64,000 nt of DNA from Herbidospora cretacea (lineage in GTDB: Bacteria > Actinomycetota > Actinomycetes > Streptosporangiales > Streptosporangiaceae), in NCBI RefSeq assembly GCF_001570605.1, contig NZ_BBXG01000012.1, positions 1 to 64,000 on the forward strand. The letters run 5' to 3'. The notes under the pieces were generated by a model. It was not told where the DNA came from. It did no database searches and saw only the letters and a list, made by a program, of their open reading frames with translations. Positions 1 to 8,516 of this stretch are shown in pieces. The stretch's first letter is position 1. Each line of letters opens with the position of its first letter. Both the position numbers and the translations under genes were made by a program.

Positions 1-88
1 CGGTTACATTCCGAACCCGGAAGTTAAGCCCTCCAGCGCCGATGGTACTGCACCGGGGACGGTGTGGGAGAGTAGGACACCGCCGGAC
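1..88 (+). rRNA. rrf: 5S rRNA, 3' part
   Basis: The first bases match the conserved internal and 3' part of actinobacterial 5S rRNA, including the segment around CCGAACCCGGAAGTTAAG and the ending GGGAGAGTAGGACACCGCC. About the first 30 nucleotides of the molecule lie before the window. It is presumably the last gene of an rRNA operon read rightwards. The exact 3' end (about 88) is estimated from family alignment knowledge. Confidence 0.93.
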
Positions 89-105
89 AATCTTTGAATA
101 CCGAG

Positions 106-140
106 GGCCCCGACCATGATGGTCGGGGCCTTCGACGTTT
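106..140 (+). terminator. rRNA operon terminator
   Basis: A perfect 10-bp stem (106-115 with 121-130) closes a 5-nt loop, ATGAT, and is followed by TTCGACGTTT. It starts 18 nt after the 5S end, where a factor-independent terminator for the rRNA operon is expected. Confidence 0.8.
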
Positions 141-158
141 CACGGGTCAGTTCTTGAT

Positions 159-702
159 GCCCGGCCGATGCGGCCGGGCTTTCGACGTTCCCAAGCGTTG
201 ACCTGGAAGCCCGGCGTTCGGCGTTTCACGGGTTGGATGGTGAAGCCCGACCGCTGCAGCCGGGGCTTTCGACGTTTCATAGCTTTAACCGGGCGGCCTG
301 GCCCTGGCTGCCGGCGGTTGGCGTTTACGGGGTTGGATGGTGAAGCCCGGCCAGTGCGGCCGGGCTTTCTGTGTTTCTAGCCCTATCTCATGCTGAAAAA
401 CGGGATCGACGGGGGTGGTCGGTGCTGAACAGGGTGGCGAGGGTGCGTGGCCATGTGCCTTGGCGGGTGGAGGACAACTGCTGAAGCCCGGCTAATGCGC
501 CAGGGGTTCGAGGTTCCATGGGGTTGATTTTTTAAGCCCGGCCATCGCGGTCGGGCTTTCTGCGTTTCTGGCTCCAGCTCACGCCCTAGTCAGACAACGG
601 GAATCGTGGAGAACAGGTCCACCCTCGGTAGGGAGGCGAGCCAGAGCGCCTGGTCGGGTTGGAGTACGACTGCTGAGGCCGGACCATTGTGGCCGGGCTT
701 TC
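159..702 (+). repeat. array of degenerate terminator-like hairpins, no gene
   Basis: At least six hairpins of the form AAGCCCGGCC-(4-5 nt)-GGCCGGGCTTTC occur at 159-179, 244-267, 344-366, 482-508 (decayed), 534-558 and 674-700 (decayed). They are followed by similar CGACGTTT or TGCGTTT tails. The unit TTGGATGGTGAAGCCCG appears twice (233-249, 334-350). The whole 89-855 interval holds no credible gene. It reads as repeated duplication of a transcription terminator behind the rRNA operon. The short open frames here have no coding character. Confidence 0.65.
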
Positions 703-855
703 GTGGCCTCCGGGCGGGTTCGCATCACTTGTCAGGCTGACCTGCCGGATCACCCTGATGAACAGGTGCCTGAGACCTTCAATAAGGAAAGATCCGACCG
801 TGACGGCTGGACCTTTTCTGTTATCTGGCCACATCACATGCCGGATCTTGGGTTG

Positions 856-2001
856 TCAGGCCTCGAAGAGGCGATCGGTGGGGATGTTGAGGTTGTCGAG
901 GAGATGGCCGGTGAAGTAGATGGTGCCGAGGGCCAGGACTCGGTCGCCGGCGGACTCGATGAAGCGTGCGTCGACCTTGTCGATGGTCGTCACGTCCCAG
1001 GACGGTGGGAGTTCGCGGGTGAAGTTCAGGTGGGTTTCGGGGAGTTGGACGAAGGTGACGGGCAGGTCCCCCAGTTCGGTGATGGCTCCGCTCAAGTCCT
1101 TGTGGTCCGGTAGGCAGAGCAGGACGCGGTCGATGGAGCCCCATTCCACCAGGGCTCGTTGCACGGACATCGCCACGCCGGCTCCGGTGATCGGGGAGTC
1201 GATGATGAGGCGGGTGCGGCCGATGTCGTGGTGGGAGAAGCGGGCGGGTAGGCGTACCGAACGAAGGGTCTGTTCTTGAGGCTCGGCGCTCGTCAGGTGG
1301 GCCGCTGCGGATCGGCCCAGGAGGGCGTTCGTGGTCCACGGTGTCGCCTGGGGGGTGATCTGGTGGAGGCGGGTGCCCGCGCGGGCGGAGAGCTCCGCCC
1401 GGACCTCAGGGGATTGGGGGAGGGTCACCACCGACCGCGTCGCCTCGGTGATGACTCCGGCTTTCTCCCTGGCTATCTCGGCGACCGTGTCCCCGAGGAT
1501 GCCGAGGTGTTCGGCGAAGATCTCGGTGACGGCCACCACCTCCGCGGGGAACAGGGACACCTCGTCGGAGGCGCCGCCCATGCCCGCCTCCAGGACGACG
1601 AAGTCCGCCGCCACGTCCTGGGCGTGGAGGATTCCGGCGATGGTGAACAGGCCCGCGGGGGAGAGGTAGCCGTCGGAGGCGGGGAGGGTTACCGAGCTCA
1701 CGCGGGCTCCCAGGGCCGCCAGCTCCTCGTCCGAAATAGAGACGCCGTCGACGCGGATGCGGTCGCGGTTGCTGCGCAGTCCAGGGCTCGTGACGGTGAC
1801 CACGCGGGCTCCCGTCGAGGCGAGGTACGCCGACGCGTAGGTCGCCGTCGTGCCTTTGCCCTTGCTCCCGACCACGGTCAGCACCGGCGCGGGGGAGACG
1901 GCTCCCAGGGCCTGCGCCAGGCGGCGGGCCCGGGGCAGGTCGCGCCTGGATCCGGGTCTGCGGGTGGTCCATTCGGCGAAGAACGCCTCGTCGGAGCTCA
2001 T
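856..2001 (-). CDS. FolC-like Mur-ligase family protein (paralogue of folC)
   Basis: This 381-aa protein carries a Mur-ligase P-loop, GSKGKGTT (about residues 45-52), a following TSPGL-RSNRDRIRVDG stretch typical of folylpolyglutamate synthases, and the E-x-GMGG motif in the central domain. It is clearly related to FolC but shorter (381 versus 436 aa), and the C-terminal domain is divergent. The open frame continues upstream through folC, but the ATG at 2001 is the natural start because it lies 36 nt from the start of divergent folC and homology begins there. The two genes share one short divergent promoter region. ATP-dependent amide ligation of an acidic substrate is inferred. Whether it acts on folates or something else cannot be told. 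Confidence 0.8.
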   Translation of the reverse strand: MSSDEAFFAEWTTRRPGSRRDLPRARRLAQALGAVSPAPVLTVVGSKGKGTTATYASAYLASTGARVVTVTSPGLRSNRDRIRVDGVSISDEELAALGARVSSVTLPASDGYLSPAGLFTIAGILHAQDVAADFVVLEAGMGGASDEVSLFPAEVVAVTEIFAEHLGILGDTVAEIAREKAGVITEATRSVVTLPQSPEVRAELSARAGTRLHQITPQATPWTTNALLGRSAAAHLTSAEPQEQTLRSVRLPARFSHHDIGRTRLIIDSPITGAGVAMSVQRALVEWGSIDRVLLCLPDHKDLSGAITELGDLPVTFVQLPETHLNFTRELPPSWDVTTIDKVDARFIESAGDRVLALGTIYFTGHLLDNLNIPTDRLFEA

Positions 2002-2037
2002 TCCCGACAGCTTAGGGAACGCCGTTAGGCTGGGCGG

Positions 2038-3348
2038 GTGACGATCCACGCTGTTGAGGCCGCGATTCGTGCTCGCGGTGTCGAATGGGACATCGATCCG
2101 ACGCTCGACCGGATGGCGGGGCTCGTCGATCTGCTGGGGAATCCGCAGACGGCCTACCCCATCATTCACATCGCCGGCACCAACGGAAAGTCGAGCACGG
2201 CGCGGATGGTGGAGGCGCTGCTCAAGGAGCGGAACCTGCGGGTGGGGCGGTACACCTCGCCCGAGTTCGCCAGCATGCGCGACCGGATCTCGATCGACGG
2301 GGAGCCGATCTCCGAGGAGCGGTTCGTCGAGGTCTACAAGGAGCTGGAGCCCTACTTCGCGATCGTCGACGAGAAGTTCGGGCGGCTGAGCTTCTTCGAG
2401 GTGCTCACCGCGATGGCGTTCGCCGCCTTCGCCGACGCGCCGGTCGACGTCGCGGTCGTGGAGACGGGCATGGGCGGCACGTGGGACGCGACGAACGTCG
2501 CCGACGGCACGGTCGCCGTGATCACCCCCATCTCGCTCGACCACACCGAATATCTCGGCAACGACGTCGAGACGATCGCGGGGGAGAAGGCGGGGATCAT
2601 CAAGCCCGGCTCTCTCGTCGTGCTGGCCCAGCAGCAGCTCGCGGCGGCCGAGGTGATCGTCCGGCGGGCGGCCGAGGCCGGGGCCACGGTGGCGCGGGAG
2701 GGCATCGAGTTCGGGGTGCTCGGGCGCGAGCTGGCCATGGGCGGGCAGCTGCTCCACCTGCGCGGGCTGAACGCCACCTATGAGGAGGTGTTCCTGCCGC
2801 TCTACGGCGGTCACCAGGCCGGCAACGCGGCCACCGCGCTGGCGGCGGTCGAGGCGCTGTCCACGGCGGCCGAGCCGCTGGGCGCGGAGCTGATCCGCCA
2901 GGCGTTCGGCCAGGTGATCAGCCCTGGGCGGCTGGAGGTGGTGCGGCGCGGGCCCACCGTGCTCGTCGACGCCTCGCACAATCCCGGGGGCATGGAGGCG
3001 ACGATCGACGCGATGGGCGAGTCGTTCGGGTTCACCCGGTTGATCGCGGTGCTGGCCGTCATGGCCGACAAGGACGTCGAGACGATGCTGGAGCTGCTGG
3101 AGCCCGTCGTCGAGGAGGTCGTGGTCACCCGGAACTCCTCGCCGCGCTCCATGGAGGCCGAGGAGCTGGCCGAGCGGGCGCGGGGCGTGTTCGGGCCCGA
3201 CCGGGTGCACGAGTCCGACCGGCTCGACGACGCCATCGACGTGGCCATCGGGCTGGCCGACGAGGGCGACGAGTATGGTTCCGGTGTGCTCATCACCGGT
3301 TCGGTAGTAACCGCAGGTGATGCCCGAATTCTGCTGAAGGCCGGATGA
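2038..3348 (+). CDS. folC: folylpolyglutamate synthase / dihydrofolate synthase
   Basis: This 436-aa cytoplasmic Mur-ligase-type enzyme adds glutamate to (dihydro)folates by ATP-driven acyl phosphate chemistry. Visible are the P-loop GTNGKSSTA (about 46-54), the YTSPEF motif, RDRISIDGE, the ETGMGG-WDATN motif of the ATPase core, SLDHTEYLG with GEKAGI, and VDASHNPGG in the C-terminal ligase domain. The GTG start gives the family-typical N-terminus. It overlaps the next gene by the ATGA arrangement, so translational coupling is likely. It is divergent from its paralogue at 856-2001. Confidence 0.95.
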   Translation: MTIHAVEAAIRARGVEWDIDPTLDRMAGLVDLLGNPQTAYPIIHIAGTNGKSSTARMVEALLKERNLRVGRYTSPEFASMRDRISIDGEPISEERFVEVYKELEPYFAIVDEKFGRLSFFEVLTAMAFAAFADAPVDVAVVETGMGGTWDATNVADGTVAVITPISLDHTEYLGNDVETIAGEKAGIIKPGSLVVLAQQQLAAAEVIVRRAAEAGATVAREGIEFGVLGRELAMGGQLLHLRGLNATYEEVFLPLYGGHQAGNAATALAAVEALSTAAEPLGAELIRQAFGQVISPGRLEVVRRGPTVLVDASHNPGGMEATIDAMGESFGFTRLIAVLAVMADKDVETMLELLEPVVEEVVVTRNSSPRSMEAEELAERARGVFGPDRVHESDRLDDAIDVAIGLADEGDEYGSGVLITGSVVTAGDARILLKAG

Positions 3349-3689
3349 TGAACTTCGAAGTGACCCCCGGAATGCGGCGGCTGGGCGCCTCGGTGCTCGG
3401 CATGGAGGCGATCGTCGTCGCGCTGATGACCCCGGTCGCCATCACGATCGGCAAGGTCGATCCGCCGATTGCCGTCGCGGTCGGCTGCGGGCTCGCCGTC
3501 CTCTGCGTCATCGCCGCCGGGCTGCTCAAGAAGCCTTTCGGGTACGTGCTGGGCAGCGTCGTCCAGGTGCTCGCGATCGCCTCGGGGTTCATGGTGCCGA
3601 CCATGTTCTTCCTGGGGGCGATCTTCGCGGCCCTGTGGGTGACCGCGATTCTCGTCGCTCGCCGTGTCGAAGGGGCGACGAAGCGCTAA
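3345..3689 (+). CDS. DUF4233 family membrane protein
   Basis: This 114-aa protein has four hydrophobic segments (about 14-32, 38-56, 66-84, 87-105). It begins inside the folC stop codon. A small DUF4233 membrane protein directly behind folC and before ndk is a conserved actinobacterial arrangement. Its molecular function is unknown. Neighbour order and translational overlap suggest co-expression with folC. Confidence 0.82.
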   Translation: MMNFEVTPGMRRLGASVLGMEAIVVALMTPVAITIGKVDPPIAVAVGCGLAVLCVIAAGLLKKPFGYVLGSVVQVLAIASGFMVPTMFFLGAIFAALWVTAILVARRVEGATKR

Positions 3690-3700
3690 AGTCGGTCGCC

Positions 3701-5233
3701 ATGGCCGTCCCCCCATTTCAGCCAGCCGTGCCCCAGCGGGTCCGGGCGCTCGCGATCGACGCCGTGCGTCTGGCCCGGCGGCCCGTGGTGACCGACACCG
3801 TCGTCGGCATGCTGATCGCCGTGGCTTTGCCGCTGGCCATCGTGTCGATTCCCAATACGATTTCGCAGGTCGCGGCGCTGCTGCCGCCCGGTGTCTCCCA
3901 GATCGACATGATGCGGGCCCATGGTCTGGCGCTGCCGGTGATGCTGCTGACCGTCCCGCTGGCGGCGGTCGCGGTGCGGCGGTTCAAGGCGGCGCCCGTC
4001 CTGGTGCTGGGGCTGGCGATGCTGGCCGCCGCCGACGCGGGCGGGGGCTATGCCGACGGGCCGGCTCTGGTGGGCGTGCTCCGGGTGATGCACGGCGTCG
4101 GGGCCGGGCTGCTGATCCCGGCGACGCTCGTCGCGGCCGGTGAGCGGCGGGCCCGGCGCGGGCTGCTCGCGCTGTGGGCGGGCATGCTGGCGGTCTCGCT
4201 GGTGACGGCGCAGGCGCTGGCGCTCTGGCCGATCGACAACGTGCGCTCGTGGGCTGTCACGCTCCAGCCGTTCCCGCTGCTGACGGGCGTCGCGCTGACG
4301 CTGGCGGCCGTCTATCTGGTGCTCTGGCGGCTGGCGTGGGAGACCACGGCCGCCTCAACCGACCGGTTGCTGATCTCCACGCCGCCCGGGTCGGCGGAGC
4401 GTTCCCGGCTGCTGATGGCGGCCGTCCCGTCGGCGGGGATCGCGGTGCTGGCGGTCGGCACCACCTATGACTGGCCGTCGGGGCTGGTCGTGGCGGTGGC
4501 CGGGCTGGCGCTGGTGGCGATGCTGGGGCTCGCGGTGTCGGCGGCCACGCCGGGGGCGCGCACCCTCGGGTTCACCTGTGTGGCGGTCGGCCTGGTCGTG
4601 CTGCCGACGGCGGCCCAGGTGACCTATGTGGAGATGCCGTGGCTCGGGGGTCCCGGGCTCGACGCGATGGCCTGGCCGCTCCTGGTGGCGGTGATCGGCG
4701 CGCTCGGGGCGGCCGTGGTCGCCGGACGGGCGCCCGAGGAGAAGAGCGCCAAGCTCGTGGGGGCCGGGCTGGTCGTGCTGGTCGTGGGCCTGTGCGCGAT
4801 CCGGGTGCTGGTGCCCGCGGTCGACGGGCTGCTGCTGGTGGTGCCGTTCACCCTGATGGCCGCCGGCGCGGCGGTGGCGCTGGTGAGCGCGCTGCGCCTG
4901 GCCGGGCCCGTGGCGGCGCTGTTCGGCCTCACCCTGCTCTTCCCGGCCATGCTGGCCGGATTCCTGCTCGGCACGGGCATCCAGGTGACCTGGCTCCGGT
5001 CGGCGGCCCCCTCGGGGATGGCGACCTACCAGGGCATGGTCGACGGGTTCGTCGAGGCCCTGCACGTGTGGGCACTGGTCGGCGGGTTCGGCGTGGTGCT
5101 CGTGCTCGGGTTGTCGGCCTTGTCGGCCCGCCGGGGCAACCGGCCGGCCGCCGCCGAGGAGCCCAAGGTGGTCGTTCCCGCGCCGACACCGTCGCCGGAA
5201 GCGATTGCCGAGGGTGACGAATCCGACCGGTAA
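3701..5233 (+). CDS. MFS-like multi-pass membrane protein
   Basis: This 510-aa protein is mostly hydrophobic, with about twelve to fourteen predicted membrane helices from residue 30 to 490 and a charged, proline-rich C-terminal tail. A stretch around residues 110-150 ([21 protein letters not shown]) resembles the helix 4-5 region of drug-type major facilitator proteins. The frame is open from 3635, but the ATG at 3701, 11 nt after the DUF4233 stop, removes an unlikely basic leader. Substrate unknown. It lies between DUF4233 and ndk, possibly in one transcript. Confidence 0.72.
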   Translation: MAVPPFQPAVPQRVRALAIDAVRLARRPVVTDTVVGMLIAVALPLAIVSIPNTISQVAALLPPGVSQIDMMRAHGLALPVMLLTVPLAAVAVRRFKAAPVLVLGLAMLAAADAGGGYADGPALVGVLRVMHGVGAGLLIPATLVAAGERRARRGLLALWAGMLAVSLVTAQALALWPIDNVRSWAVTLQPFPLLTGVALTLAAVYLVLWRLAWETTAASTDRLLISTPPGSAERSRLLMAAVPSAGIAVLAVGTTYDWPSGLVVAVAGLALVAMLGLAVSAATPGARTLGFTCVAVGLVVLPTAAQVTYVEMPWLGGPGLDAMAWPLLVAVIGALGAAVVAGRAPEEKSAKLVGAGLVVLVVGLCAIRVLVPAVDGLLLVVPFTLMAAGAAVALVSALRLAGPVAALFGLTLLFPAMLAGFLLGTGIQVTWLRSAAPSGMATYQGMVDGFVEALHVWALVGGFGVVLVLGLSALSARRGNRPAAAEEPKVVVPAPTPSPEAIAEGDESDR

Positions 5234-5277
5234 GCTTCCCTCGGATTCCCACGAAGCCTTCACAAAGGAGTGATCCC

Positions 5278-5688
5278 GTGTCCGAGCGCACGCTCGTCCT
5301 CATCAAGCCGGACGGTGTCCGCCGCGGCCTCATCGGCGACGTCGTCGCCCGCATCGAGCGCAAGGGCCTGACCATCGCGGCCATGGAGCTGCGCCAGCTC
5401 GACGCCGAGACCGCCAAGACGCACTACGCGGAGCACTCCGAGCGGCCGTTCTTCGGCGAGCTCGTCGACTTCATCACCTCGGCCCCGCTGGTCGCCCTGG
5501 TCGTCGAGGGCCCGCGCGCCGTCGAGGCCTTCCGCGCCCTGGCCGGGCTGACCGACCCGGTGAAGTCGGCCCCCGGCACCATCCGCGGCGACCACGCGCT
5601 GGAGATTGGCGAGAACGTGGTCCACGGCTCCGACTCTCCCGAGTCCGCCGCGCGGGAGATCAAGATCTTCTTCCCCGACCGGTTCTAG
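5278..5688 (+). CDS. ndk: nucleoside diphosphate kinase
   Basis: This 136-aa enzyme transfers the gamma-phosphate from NTPs to NDPs through a phosphohistidine. The N-terminal [10 protein letters not shown] motif, the RPFF-x-ELV loop and the catalytic His116 in the NVVHGSDS motif are intact, and the length is normal. The GTG start is fixed by an excellent ribosome-binding site (AAAGGAG) eight bases upstream. A strong terminator follows directly. Confidence 0.97.
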   Translation: MSERTLVLIKPDGVRRGLIGDVVARIERKGLTIAAMELRQLDAETAKTHYAEHSERPFFGELVDFITSAPLVALVVEGPRAVEAFRALAGLTDPVKSAPGTIRGDHALEIGENVVHGSDSPESAAREIKIFFPDRF

Positions 5689-5700
5689 AGAACCCTCCCG

Positions 5701-5730
5701 AAAGCCCCGGCCACGCCGGGGCTTTCTTGC
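5701..5730 (+). terminator. ndk terminator
   Basis: A perfect 10-bp stem (5701-5710 with 5716-5725), AAAGCCCCGG/CCGGGGCTTT, with a 5-nt loop is followed by CTTGCGTTTT, 12 nt after the ndk stop codon. Confidence 0.9.
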
Positions 5731-5852
5731 GTTTTCGCCGCCTGAAGGCCCGTGACCAGCGGATTTATGCAATTGGGGTGGGGTCGGTGTGCTCGGCGAT
5801 GGGTACGACCCGTTACGATTCGAGTGCGATGCGTTACTCCCGCTAACCACCT

Positions 5853-5870
5853 GAAGGAAGGCCTCCTTCC
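5853..5870 (+). promoter_or_regulatory. hairpin occluding the mreB ribosome-binding site
   Basis: The purine-rich Shine-Dalgarno stretch GAAGGAAGG (5853-5861) is followed immediately by CCTCCTTCC, so 5856-5861 can pair with 5865-5870 around a 3-nt loop. The mreB ATG lies 2 nt beyond. This is seen in sequence. A role in limiting MreB translation is inference. Confidence 0.45.
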
Positions 5871-5872
5871 CT

Positions 5873-6904
5873 ATGGGCAGCCACTTTGCTTTCCTGGGCC
5901 GCGACATGGCGGTCGATCTCGGCACCGCCAACACCCTGGTCTACGTGCGGGGGCGCGGCATCGTGCTCAACGAGCCGTCCGTCGTTGCCATCAACACCTC
6001 GACCGGCCGCATCGTCGCGGTCGGCATCGAGGCGAAACGGATGATCGGGCGCACACCTGGCAACATCGTCGCGGTTCGACCGCTCAAAGACGGTGTGATC
6101 GCTGATTTCGACGTCACCGAGCGGATGCTCCGTTACTTCATCCAGCGCGTGCACAAACGGCGACACTTCGCCAAGCCGCGCATCATCGTCGCGGTGCCCT
6201 CGGGCATCACCGGCGTCGAGCAGCGCGCCGTCAAGGAGGCCGGCTACCAAGCCGGCGCCCGGCGCGTCTACATCGTCGAGGAACCGATGGCGGCGGCGAT
6301 CGGGGCGGGCCTGCCCGTCCACGAGCCGACCGGCAACATGGTCGTCGACATCGGCGGCGGCACCACCGAGGTGGCGATCATCTCGATGGGCGGCATCGTC
6401 ACCAGCCAGTCGATAAGGGTCGGCGGCGACGAGCTCGACCAGGCGATCATCACGTACGCCAAGAAGGAGCACTCGCTCATGCTGGGCGAGCGCACCGCCG
6501 AGGAAGTGAAGATCGCCATCGGCTCGGCGTGCGCGTCGGCCGAGGAACCGCAGGCCGAGATCCGCGGCCGTGACCTGGTCAGCGGCCTGCCGAAGACCGT
6601 GGTCGTGTCGTCGAGGGAGATCCGCGAGGCGATCGCCGAGCAGGTCAGCTCGATCGTCGACGCGGTGAAGTCGACCCTCGACAAGTGCCCGCCCGAGCTC
6701 TCCGGCGACCTCATGGACCGCGGCCTCGCCCTGACCGGCGGCGGCGGCCTGCTCAAGGGCATGGACGCCCTGCTGCGTGAGGAAACCGGCATGCCCGTCC
6801 ACCTGGTAGACAACGCGCTCGACTCGGTCGCGCTCGGCTCCGGCCGCTGCGTGGAGGACTTCGACGCACTGCAGCAGGTGCTCGTGCCCGAGGCGAGGAA
6901 CTGA
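5873..6904 (+). CDS. mreB: rod-shape-determining actin homologue MreB
   Basis: This 343-aa bacterial actin has the phosphate-1 loop [10 protein letters not shown], the phosphate-2 motif [12 protein letters not shown] (about 155-166), and the adenosine-binding [12 protein letters not shown] near residue 290. It heads the mreB-mreC-mreD-mrdA-rodA operon. In filamentous actinomycetes this operon is mainly tied to spore-wall synthesis and envelope integrity. It forms membrane-associated filaments that organise the elongation machinery. The start is set by the ATG after the purine-rich site. mreC begins 5 nt after the stop. Confidence 0.96.
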   Translation: MGSHFAFLGRDMAVDLGTANTLVYVRGRGIVLNEPSVVAINTSTGRIVAVGIEAKRMIGRTPGNIVAVRPLKDGVIADFDVTERMLRYFIQRVHKRRHFAKPRIIVAVPSGITGVEQRAVKEAGYQAGARRVYIVEEPMAAAIGAGLPVHEPTGNMVVDIGGGTTEVAIISMGGIVTSQSIRVGGDELDQAIITYAKKEHSLMLGERTAEEVKIAIGSACASAEEPQAEIRGRDLVSGLPKTVVVSSREIREAIAEQVSSIVDAVKSTLDKCPPELSGDLMDRGLALTGGGGLLKGMDALLREETGMPVHLVDNALDSVALGSGRCVEDFDALQQVLVPEARN

Positions 6905-6909
6905 AGAAC

Positions 6910-8001
6910 ATGAAAGACAGCCGCCGCTCCCGCCTGTTCCTCGGCCTGCTCCTGGCCGCGGCACTGGTCCTGATCACGGTGGACCACCGGAGCGAGAACA
7001 CGCCCGTGTTCGGGCCGATGCGCACGATCGTCACCTCGGCGTTCGGCGCGGTCGAACGCGGGGTCAGCACGGTCACCGAGCCGATCGGCGGCTTCGTCGG
7101 CGCGGTCGCCGGCGCGCAGGGCTCGCGGGCACAGATCAACAACCTGAAGACGCAGAACGCGAAACTGCAGGGCGAACTGTCGTCCCAGCGCATCGACAAG
7201 CGCCGGTCGGCCGAACTGCAGGCGATGCTCGGCCTGTCCGGGCTGGGCGGCTACAAGGTGGTCCCGGCCCAGGTCGTGGCGCGCCGCGCCGCGCCCGGGT
7301 TCGAGGACGCCGTGGAGATCGACGCCGGCACCGCCGACGGGATCAAGCCCGACATGACCGTGCTCAACGGTGAGGGGCTCGTCGGCCGGGTCGTCAGCGC
7401 GACCGCCTCGACCGCGACCGTGGTGCTGCTGTGCGACCCGGCCTCGTCGGCCGGGGCGCGGCTGGAGGGAACCGGTGAGCTCGGGGTCGCCAGCGGCCTC
7501 GGCGCCAACGGCGGTTCGGGGCGGCGGATCATGTTCCGGCTGCTCGACTCGACCGCGCCGCTGCCGGTCGGCACCCGGCTGGTCAGCTTCGGCTCCCAGC
7601 AGGGCGTGCCCTATGTGGCCGGGGTGCCGATCGGCACGATCGAGAAGGTCGAGGCGACGCCGGGTGAGCTCACCCGGACCGCCTACGCCAAGCCGTTCGC
7701 CGACCTGAGCTCGGTCGACGTGGTCGGCGTGGTGGTCGAGGGGCCGAAGCGCGATCCGCGCGACGCGCTCCTGCCGCCCGCGCCCAAACCCGCCGCCAAG
7801 CCCGCCGCCAAGCCCGCCGCGAAGCCGAAGCCCGCCGTGCCCGCTCTGCCCGGTCAGCAGGCCCCGCCGCAGGTGGCGAGGCCCAGTCAGAGCCCGGCTC
7901 CCGGTGACACCGCGCCGGGGAACGACGCGCCGGAGAACACCCCGGCGACAGAGCAGGGGCGCGACGGCCAGACGTCCATACCGGGCGACGAGGCGGCGTG
8001 A
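6910..8001 (+). CDS. mreC: rod-shape-determining protein MreC
   Basis: This 363-aa bitopic protein has an N-terminal membrane anchor (about 8-24), a coiled coil (about 70-105) and the beta-barrel MreC core (about 115-270). It ends in a low-complexity tail of about 90 residues rich in Pro-Ala-Lys (tandem KPAA units), presumably extracytoplasmic. The core scaffolds PBP2/RodA. Its stop overlaps the mreD start (GTGA). Confidence 0.93.
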   Translation: MKDSRRSRLFLGLLLAAALVLITVDHRSENTPVFGPMRTIVTSAFGAVERGVSTVTEPIGGFVGAVAGAQGSRAQINNLKTQNAKLQGELSSQRIDKRRSAELQAMLGLSGLGGYKVVPAQVVARRAAPGFEDAVEIDAGTADGIKPDMTVLNGEGLVGRVVSATASTATVVLLCDPASSAGARLEGTGELGVASGLGANGGSGRRIMFRLLDSTAPLPVGTRLVSFGSQQGVPYVAGVPIGTIEKVEATPGELTRTAYAKPFADLSSVDVVGVVVEGPKRDPRDALLPPAPKPAAKPAAKPAAKPKPAVPALPGQQAPPQVARPSQSPAPGDTAPGNDAPENTPATEQGRDGQTSIPGDEAA

Positions 8002-8516
8002 TCTCGATGCCCCGGATCCTGATCACCACGCTGCTCGTGCTCACCGCCCTCGTGCTGCAGGTGACCGTGGTCAACCGGCTGCCCGTGTCGGTCGTGCCCG
8101 ACTTCGTGCTGCTCGTGGTGATCGCGCTGGCCGCGATCCGGGGACCGGTCGCAGGGGCGACCATCGGGTTCTTCGCCGGTCTGGGCGCCGATCTGCTGCC
8201 GCCCGTCGACCACGCGCTGGGCCAGCACGCGCTGGTCCTGTGCCTGGTCGGCTTCGCGGCCGGGCGATGGGCCGAGCGGCGGCCGCTGCTCACCGTCGCG
8301 GTCTGCGCGGCCGGAGGGCCGGCGCTCGCGCTGGCGGTGGCCGGGCTGCTGGGTGATCCGGGGGTCGACTTGCGGACGTTCGAGGTGGCGTGGCCGATGG
8401 CCGCGTTCGTCAATCTGCTGGCCGCGCCCGTCGTGGTGTGGGCGGTGCTGAAGGTGTACGGGCCCCGGCCCGAGAAGGCGACGGCGGCCGCGGTGCCGGG
8501 TTGGAGGCGGGCGTGA
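7998..8516 (+). CDS. mreD: rod-shape-determining membrane protein MreD
   Basis: This 172-aa, mostly hydrophobic protein has five to six membrane helices and the family's VVPDFVLLVVIALA and GFFAGLGADLLPP signatures. The GTG start overlaps the mreC stop by four bases. Its own stop overlaps the GTG of the PBP2 gene in the same way, so stoichiometry is probably set by translational coupling. Confidence 0.9.
   Translation: MISMPRILITTLLVLTALVLQVTVVNRLPVSVVPDFVLLVVIALAAIRGPVAGATIGFFAGLGADLLPPVDHALGQHALVLCLVGFAAGRWAERRPLLTVAVCAAGGPALALAVAGLLGDPGVDLRTFEVAWPMAAFVNLLAAPVVVWAVLKVYGPRPEKATAAAVPGWRRA

Noticed and set aside
168-380. 70-aa frame in the hairpin array
   Set aside because: It is made of the repeated hairpin sequence and has no ribosome site or coding bias.
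856-3210. Single 784-aa minus-strand frame through both FolC genes
   Set aside because: The N-terminal 400 residues are the antisense shadow of folC (His/Arg/Gly-rich). Only the part from the ATG at 2001 matches a protein family.
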